A stretch of DNA of 64,000 nucleotides, taken from NCBI RefSeq assembly GCF_011745365.1, contig NW_024468912.1, forward strand, positions 186,001 to 250,000. The letters are read 5' to 3'. The position numbers were made by a program, and so were the translations under genes. Shown here piece after piece: positions 58,427 through 64,000 of this stretch. The notes under the pieces are model-generated. The model had not been told where the DNA came from. It saw only the letters and a program-made list of their open reading frames with translations, and ran no database searches. Source of the DNA: Cryphonectria parasitica EP155 (Eukaryota; Ascomycota; Sordariomycetes; Diaporthales; Cryphonectriaceae). Each line of letters starts with the position of its first letter. Position 1 is the stretch's first letter.

Positions 58427-59731
58427 ATGAACGTCCCAATGTCCGATGCGCAGCGACCCCGAAAGCGGTCAGCCTGCGACCGCTGCCGTGCACAGAAGCT
58501 CAGATGCCACCGTGACGACACGCATCCAGACGACTTTTGTACCCGGTGTATTCGCTCGCAAGTGGAATGCATAACTAGCTCATCAAAGCGTCCTGGCCGT
58601 CCCACGAAGCACTCGGCCAGTTCATCGCGGGGCCAGAACGACGCGGACTCAATCATATGTCGCGAGGTTGCTGCCCCAAAGGACGTGGGGAGTATCCCAC
58701 ATGTAGCCCACGTCGACGAATGGTTCAACTTTACGCCATTAGACATCGACTACGAGATGCCCTCAGCATACTGGGGCTCGACGGACTCACACGAGATGTT
58801 CTCGGGCCAGTTTCACACCTCAGGCGATGCCGGCAACGTTTTCACCATGTCGTCTCTGTCGTCCACCGCCACAACTACAGACACGACATCACTTAATGGG
58901 TTGACGGAAACGATGTTGCATGGGTCCTCCTCCGGCCCTGGCTCGCAGTCCGACCAAGACTTTGATCACACCAGCATGCTTCCCCCCACCATGCCGATCG
59001 ACGAGCCTGGGCTTCGCATCTCGAGTTTATACCGCGATCTTTCCCAGCAAATCTCCACGCTGCGATCAGTACCGTGGGACACAAACAAGGTTCTGAGGTT
59101 AACCTCTATCCACGACACCAGCGATGAGCTCTCGAGGGGCTGTGAGGACAACTCTGCGACGAACCCCTTGGCCACCATTTCCAGAACCTCTGCCGAGTTT
59201 GCCGAGCTTCTACGCGCTTTTCGGGTCTCTGATAGTGAGACAGGCAGCACTGCAGGAGAATTAAAGTCTCGCTTGTCCACCGACCCACGCCTGAGTATGT
59301 CGGATCTTCTCACGACTATCTCATGTTACATCCTGATTGTGTCCATCTACGACTCAATCTTCAGCCACTGCATTGCGCAGTCCCTCCAGAATCCTGCCCA
59401 AGCCGGCCCGAAACTTTTCTTGGGAGGCATTGAAGTTCCCACGAGACCGAACATGCTGGGACACCTTCTCTTCCGTGTGCTAGACAGTCAGCTGCGGCCG
59501 ATTGAGGAGTTATTGGGTCTCCCATCCGAATTCTGTGTTTCGTGGAAGAGAGAGCCATCAAACTCAGAAAACCAGACGGGGCTGTTCAGTGGCCGCAGTG
59601 GTCAGTCACTCTTCATGGCTCTGGTTCAGATGGAAACGGAGAGGACGACGGATGACAGAGGTGGTTTGGGGGTTGTAGAGTCTTTGAAAGAAAACGCTAG
59701 ACGGGTGCAGAGCCTTGACAATATAGAATAA
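58427..59731 (+). CDS. Zn2Cys6 transcription factor, AflR-like
   Basis: Intronless 434-residue regulator. The zinc cluster is at residues 17-45: ACDRCRAQKLRCHRDD, then FCTRCIRSQVEC. The longer third loop is typical of AflR-type secondary-metabolism regulators. A basic RPGRPTKH linker follows. The middle part carries LSQQISTLRSVPW and a helical region with LRAFRVSDSETG, and the C-terminus has SDLLTTISCYILIVSIYDSIF, matching the AflR-like regulatory domain. Position between the SDR and the MT-KR gene makes it the likely pathway-specific activator of the second cluster. It starts MNVPMSDAQR; the second Met would also serve. Confidence 0.9.
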   Translation: MNVPMSDAQRPRKRSACDRCRAQKLRCHRDDTHPDDFCTRCIRSQVECITSSSKRPGRPTKHSASSSRGQNDADSIICREVAAPKDVGSIPHVAHVDEWFNFTPLDIDYEMPSAYWGSTDSHEMFSGQFHTSGDAGNVFTMSSLSSTATTTDTTSLNGLTETMLHGSSSGPGSQSDQDFDHTSMLPPTMPIDEPGLRISSLYRDLSQQISTLRSVPWDTNKVLRLTSIHDTSDELSRGCEDNSATNPLATISRTSAEFAELLRAFRVSDSETGSTAGELKSRLSTDPRLSMSDLLTTISCYILIVSIYDSIFSHCIAQSLQNPAQAGPKLFLGGIEVPTRPNMLGHLLFRVLDSQLRPIEELLGLPSEFCVSWKREPSNSENQTGLFSGRSGQSLFMALVQMETERTTDDRGGLGVVESLKENARRVQSLDNIE

Positions 59732-60505
59732 ATAGAAGAACACGAATAGAATATTGGGCCTTGGTTCAAAGTCTGTGGATCCTGGCTTTCGGAGATTTAG
59801 TCCGAGTCTGTGTCCCAAGTTTGTCAGCCCGAGCAGTGCGCCTCTGACTCCAGCATGTGCAATGATATTGACTAAGTGATGACTGGCTTGGATGGTGAGT
59901 AAGCATCAAAAAGGATTGAAATAAACAAAATAACCCGACCTTAGTGAGAAGCTTCTTGAAACCATCATCCGCGAGCAGGTCGCGTATTGGCCAAGCAAGT
60001 GGCGGCTGTCAGCTATCTGTCGCTAGCCAGGCCAGGATGCAGTGGTTCGTACGGTCCAGGGCTGTGCCACATCTTATATTCAACCCTGAATCACTTTACT
60101 TGCTGGTTTCCCTGCTCAAGCACCCCTTCATACCAATTCTCAGATCTCAACCTTCTGCTGGATTATCCTTGGCTTCGGGAGAATCCCAGTCAATTTTCAA
60201 ATCGGCGTCAGACCTACAAACGCATTGGGCTCCATTCTGAGCCATGATCTGCGGGCAATCATTTTGTTGGGGCCGAATCGGATATTTCCCCAGCCCGAGC
60301 GTTCAAGTAGAATTCGCCGATTGTAGTTTCAAGGTCCTTCCCGTGGAGCTGGGGCCAAGTATAGTACGTGGTACTCGCATCAGCAGAAGGAAGAAAACAC
60401 CTTCGAGATGGCTTGTGTAAAGGACATAAGTTACGTGTGGTTATAGTCTAGGGTCGCAGGTTTCCGTGCCCGAGACCATCTTCCAAAGCTTCAACAACTT
60501 GCAAG
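59732..60505. other. Promoter region of the MT-KR gene
   Basis: 774 bp. I looked here on the plus strand for lost upstream PKS domains (KS, AT, DH) and saw none. The region ends in a normal-looking leader just before the ATG at 60506. Short frames at 59944-60247 are not recognisable. Confidence 0.55.
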
Positions 60506-63177
60506 ATGTCTGATGCAACTTATGTAGAGCAGAGGGTTGGTGGAAATACTCTTACTCCTGCACCAGACCATCTCAAGATGAAAGTCCCTAGTATTTGCTT
60601 CACCCTCGATTGGGACGTCGACGTGGATTTACTGGAGCCAGAAGAATTCGACGAAGTGTTTCCTGATTCAGCATGCAAAGCCAACACGTCTACGCCCATC
60701 GAGAAATTGGAAGAGGTGTCCTTCTATTACGTCGAGGCCGCCCTTGCCGAGCTCACGGAAGACAATGTCGCGGCAATGGATCCACTCCACAAGCTTTTCC
60801 TCGCTTGGATGCAACAACAGGTAGATCGTGCCCATGCCGGCACGCTCAGGTACTGCAAGCCCTCGTGGTTATCGGCGACACCTGAGCAGAAAGATGCGGC
60901 CATTGCGTTTTGCAAAGACAGTGGCACCGACGGGCAGATACTATGCCACATGGGCGCCAATTTGACGCGTGTGATGCGAAAAGAGGTCGATCCACTCGAT
61001 CTACTATCCCAGGACGGCCTGCAGCTGTCACTGAGCTACGACCTCATTTCCGATTATGTGCACAAGCTCTCACATAAGCACCCCGATCTGGAAATTCTGG
61101 AAATCAACTCAGGTACCGGTGGGGTCTCACGCTCTGTCCTGAAGAAGTTGGGCGGGCACCATGGAGTGACGCCGCGCTTCGCCCACTACACTCGCACCGA
61201 TGTGTCGAGCAGGTTGCTAGAGAAGGCGCAAGAGACCCTGGAAGATTATGGCAGTCTGATCAGTTTCAAGAAGTTGGATCTTGGCCAAGATGCAGCCACC
61301 CAGGGTTTCGAAACCGGCTCCTATGACTTGGTCGTGGTAACCATTCGAGCTTGTGAGGATATTGATACAACACTACGGCATATACGGAAGCTACTCAAGC
61401 GTGATGGAAAGTTGGCGGTTGTGGACATCACAAACAATTTGATGAGGCCCACTATCATCTTCGGCACATTGCCGAGTTGGTGGTTGGGTACTTCTGGACA
61501 CCGCAGTCAAGATGAGTGGGACGAGTTGCTCAAAGAGACCGGGTTTTCTGGCATCCAAACCTGCAGGAGCAACTATGCCAATGTTGAGGACCGATCGTGC
61601 ACAATCATCATCAGTGCAGCAGTCGAGGTGAACAAAACCTCACACACCAACGCCGCCATTCTCCCCACACTTCTGGTCGTCCCCAAGGAAAACTCAACCA
61701 CTGCAAATTTGATCCTGCAGAAGATCACAGAAAATACGAAAGGACCGGTACAGAGTGTTGGTCTCGGTTCAATTCCAGATACAACCGGCAAGGTCTGCGT
61801 CTTTTTGACCGAGATAGAACGACCAATGATGGACACTGTCGACGAGGAAGAATTTCAGGCGGTTAAGCAGGCTATAATCAAGAGCAATGGCGTGCTCTGG
61901 ATTGGAAGAGGTGGTGCTATCGAGAGCCCGATACCAGAGAGCAATTTGATAACCGGCCTGGGGCGTACTATCCGGAGAGAAAATGCAGGGATCAAGTTCG
62001 TGACACTGAATCTGGACCTCAACAGCCCCCCAGAGAAAGCTGCAGATATTGCCCAGAGACTTTTCTCGCGCACAATGACCCATATCGAAGAAACCCGGAG
62101 CCAGGATTTTGAATACGCCTCACGCAACGGCCAAGTCCTCATCCCGCGCATTATGGAAGACACTCAGACCAACAGCTTCATCGCGAAGGACAGTGTGGTA
62201 GACAGTCTCATGGAACTCAACAAGGATGCTTCTTACCTTCTCGTTGGAGGTCTGGGTGGCTTAGGTCGATCTTTAGGCGCCTGGATGGCTTCCCATGGAG
62301 CCAGGCATCTCATCTTTCTATCACGAAGCGGAGCCGAACGTCCAGACGCTCAGGAGGCGGTCAATGCGCTGAATGCCATGGGTGTTCATGTTGCCGTTTA
62401 CAAGTGTGATGTGAGCAATCAGGCCAGTCTTGAGAAAACGATCCAACAGTGCAGAGACGAGATGCCACCGATCAAGGGCGTCATTCATGGTGGTATGGTG
62501 TTACGGGTAAGAATACTGATGATTCCCCATGAATGATCTTATCCCAGACCCCGCCTCTTCATTATTCACCAAATTTGATCTAACGCCTTATTTTGCAGAA
62601 CTCAACCTTTCACAAAATGGGATACAGCAACTGGGAACAGACACTGCAACCCAAAGTGTCTGGCACAAACAATCTCTGCCGGGCTTTCTCGGGTCATGAG
62701 ACGACGACCCTGGATTTCTTCATCATCCTATCCTCCTCTGTTGGCGTGATTGGAAACTATGGCCAGGGTAACTACGCAGCCTCGTCTACCTTTCAGGACG
62801 CCATCGCCCACCATTACGCCTCCAGCCCCAATGGCCTTCCCATCGTCACCATCGACCTCGGCATGATCCTCGGGGCCGGCTACGTGGCTGAAAACTCCAA
62901 TGCTGCCGCCATATTGAAGAAATTGGGCATTATGGGCATCAGCCAAGCGCAGTTCCTCTCCATCATCAAAGCGACCATCATGGAGCCCCGACGTGCTCGG
63001 CCCCGCTGCCAAATTATGACTGGGCTAGGCACCAAAGCGATGGTCAGCGAGGATGGTAGCTGGGATGATGGGGAAGAGTACAAAGTGCCGTTCTACTTCC
63101 AAGACACCAAGTTCTCTCATCTGCTCCAGGTCGACCGGCGGATGACGACTATTATTAGGCACATTAATAGTACATGA
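60506..63177 (+). CDS. Free-standing PKS fragment: degenerate methyltransferase plus ketoreductase
   Basis: 859 residues in two exons (60506-62506 and 62599-63177). It starts with a clean ATG in what would be the DH-MT linker of a highly reducing PKS (a YYVEAALAELTEDN block, then WMQQQVDRAH). The MT-like domain has EINSGTGGVSRSVLKKL near 200, where an active enzyme, including the PKS at 42994, has EIGAGTGG. The usual LHAT-type block is replaced by IRACED, so methyl transfer is doubtful. A linker follows (SNLITGLGRTIRREN). The KR then has VGGLGGLGRSLG near 578, PKVSG, ILSSSVGV and GNYAAS near 724, all intact. There is no KS, AT, DH, ER or ACP; after the KR the frame ends IIRHINST. No stop codons or frameshifts interrupt it. 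Either a trans-acting ketoreductase or a recent relic. Confidence 0.88.
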
Positions 63178-64000
63178 AGGCCACTGAAGCCGCTTTGCAT
63201 GAGAAGTTTAGTATATCAACGATTAGAACACAAAAGCTTCAGGCCTGTCTACCAACATATGATTCGATGACTATACAAATACATATTTTCATTGCAAAAT
63301 GAAAAGTCCTACTGAAATTTACATCATCTACATACCAACATGTGTCTCCAATCACCCAAATCAATATGCCAGGAACCATTTGACGACTTCTATCGTAGAA
63401 CGTGTGACCAGAAACCGAATATAGTATCTGATAAGAGCCAATAGAGTTTGCATGCCCAGAAAGAAGAAGTTGGAATAGACAAAGGAATAGTGGAGAACAG
63501 GGACTAAATTCCGAAATTCCCGAATGTAGCATGTCAGCCGCAGCCTTCTTGTGATGTTTACACTGACACTCGGTAGTATTTCATAGCATGAGCAATCGTA
63601 GGACGTATATCGGGTTTTTACTGTAACATTCAGCTCAGAATCTGCAAGCACAGTGATCCAGCTTTCAGCTTGAATAGTTGGCAATATGATGCCTCCTGGA
63701 TTATGAGGTTGTGTTTGATGTATCACCCGACAACTCCCCTCCCCTAGACCCCCTGGCCACGCAGTAAAAGGCAACAACTGGATTCCAAGACATCCTGCCG
63801 GAAACGATTCAATATTTCATCGAGGGATTTAGAGCTTGCTGTTCCAGTCTCATTCGCGAAATCAAATGTGATATAGTGAACAACAATCCAGATCAGAAAG
63901 AGTCAGCGCTATCTTGCAAGTGCAGTATGTCTATATATGAGCCCGGAAATCAATCCATCAACGTAACTTGAGGGCTCTGCCCATCATCCATTATGCGTGG
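63178..64000. other. 3' flank, no gene seen
   Basis: 820 bp after the MT-KR gene. No ACP-like sequence was found on the plus strand. A minus-strand frame at 63361-63777 has no family resemblance. Confidence 0.5.

Noticed and set aside
59732..60505. Search for KS-AT-DH remnants upstream of the MT-KR gene
   Set aside because: None recognised in the flank, so the gene is not simply the readable end of a longer broken PKS at this locus.
63361..63777. 138-codon frame (-) after the MT-KR gene
   Set aside because: No recognisable motif, no splice logic, composition like flanking non-coding DNA.

Overview
The window is nuclear DNA of a filamentous ascomycete (Pezizomycotina). The evidence is short spliceosomal introns (52-153 bp, nearly all GT-AG) in most genes, fungal multidomain iterative polyketide synthases, Zn2Cys6 regulators, a fungal siderophore-type MFS transporter and a P450foxy-type fusion. 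I cannot assign a class or species. All intron junctions were read by eye from splice consensus, reading frame and family continuity. For every complete spliced model the exon lengths sum to a multiple of three.

Layout. 1-4.4 kb: 5' part of a siderophore transporter (-), a small secreted protein (-), and a decayed adenylation-domain remnant (-). 4.4-20 kb: a non-reducing PKS neighbourhood. It holds a SAT-KS-MAT-PT-ACP-TE synthase (-), a divergent rhodopsin-like membrane protein (+), an alpha/beta hydrolase (+), an O-methyltransferase (+) and a multi-pass membrane protein (-). 20.6-28 kb: a compact, intronless MAL-type sugar cluster with an alpha-glucosidase (-), a divergent maltose-type permease (+) and an AmyR/MalR-like regulator (+). 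The intergenic region between the first two carries three copies of a composite CCAAT plus CGGWCCG element. 28.8-29.8 kb: an unrecognised gene (-). 30.7-63.2 kb: a second biosynthetic neighbourhood. It has a BBE-type FAD oxidase (-), a CYP505 P450-reductase fusion (+), a BAHD-like acyltransferase (-), a P450 (+), a highly reducing PKS with a terminal reductase domain but no ER domain (-), a LovC-type trans-enoyl reductase (-), an SDR (-), an AflR-like regulator (+), and a free-standing PKS fragment made only of a degenerate methyltransferase, a linker and a ketoreductase (+).

How the genes may work together (inference). In the second cluster the PKS would build a C-methylated chain with enoyl reduction supplied in trans, and release it reductively as an aldehyde or alcohol. 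The gene set resembles betaenone/stemphyloxin-type decalin pathways. The FAD oxidase, two P450 systems, SDR and acyltransferase would tailor the product. In the first cluster the NR-PKS would make an aromatic polyketide released by its thioesterase, with O-methylation as the clearest tailoring step. The MAL cluster between them would import and hydrolyse maltose or related alpha-glucosides. The most unusual object is the stand-alone psiMT-KR protein, which has intact ketoreductase residues but no KS, AT, DH or ACP.
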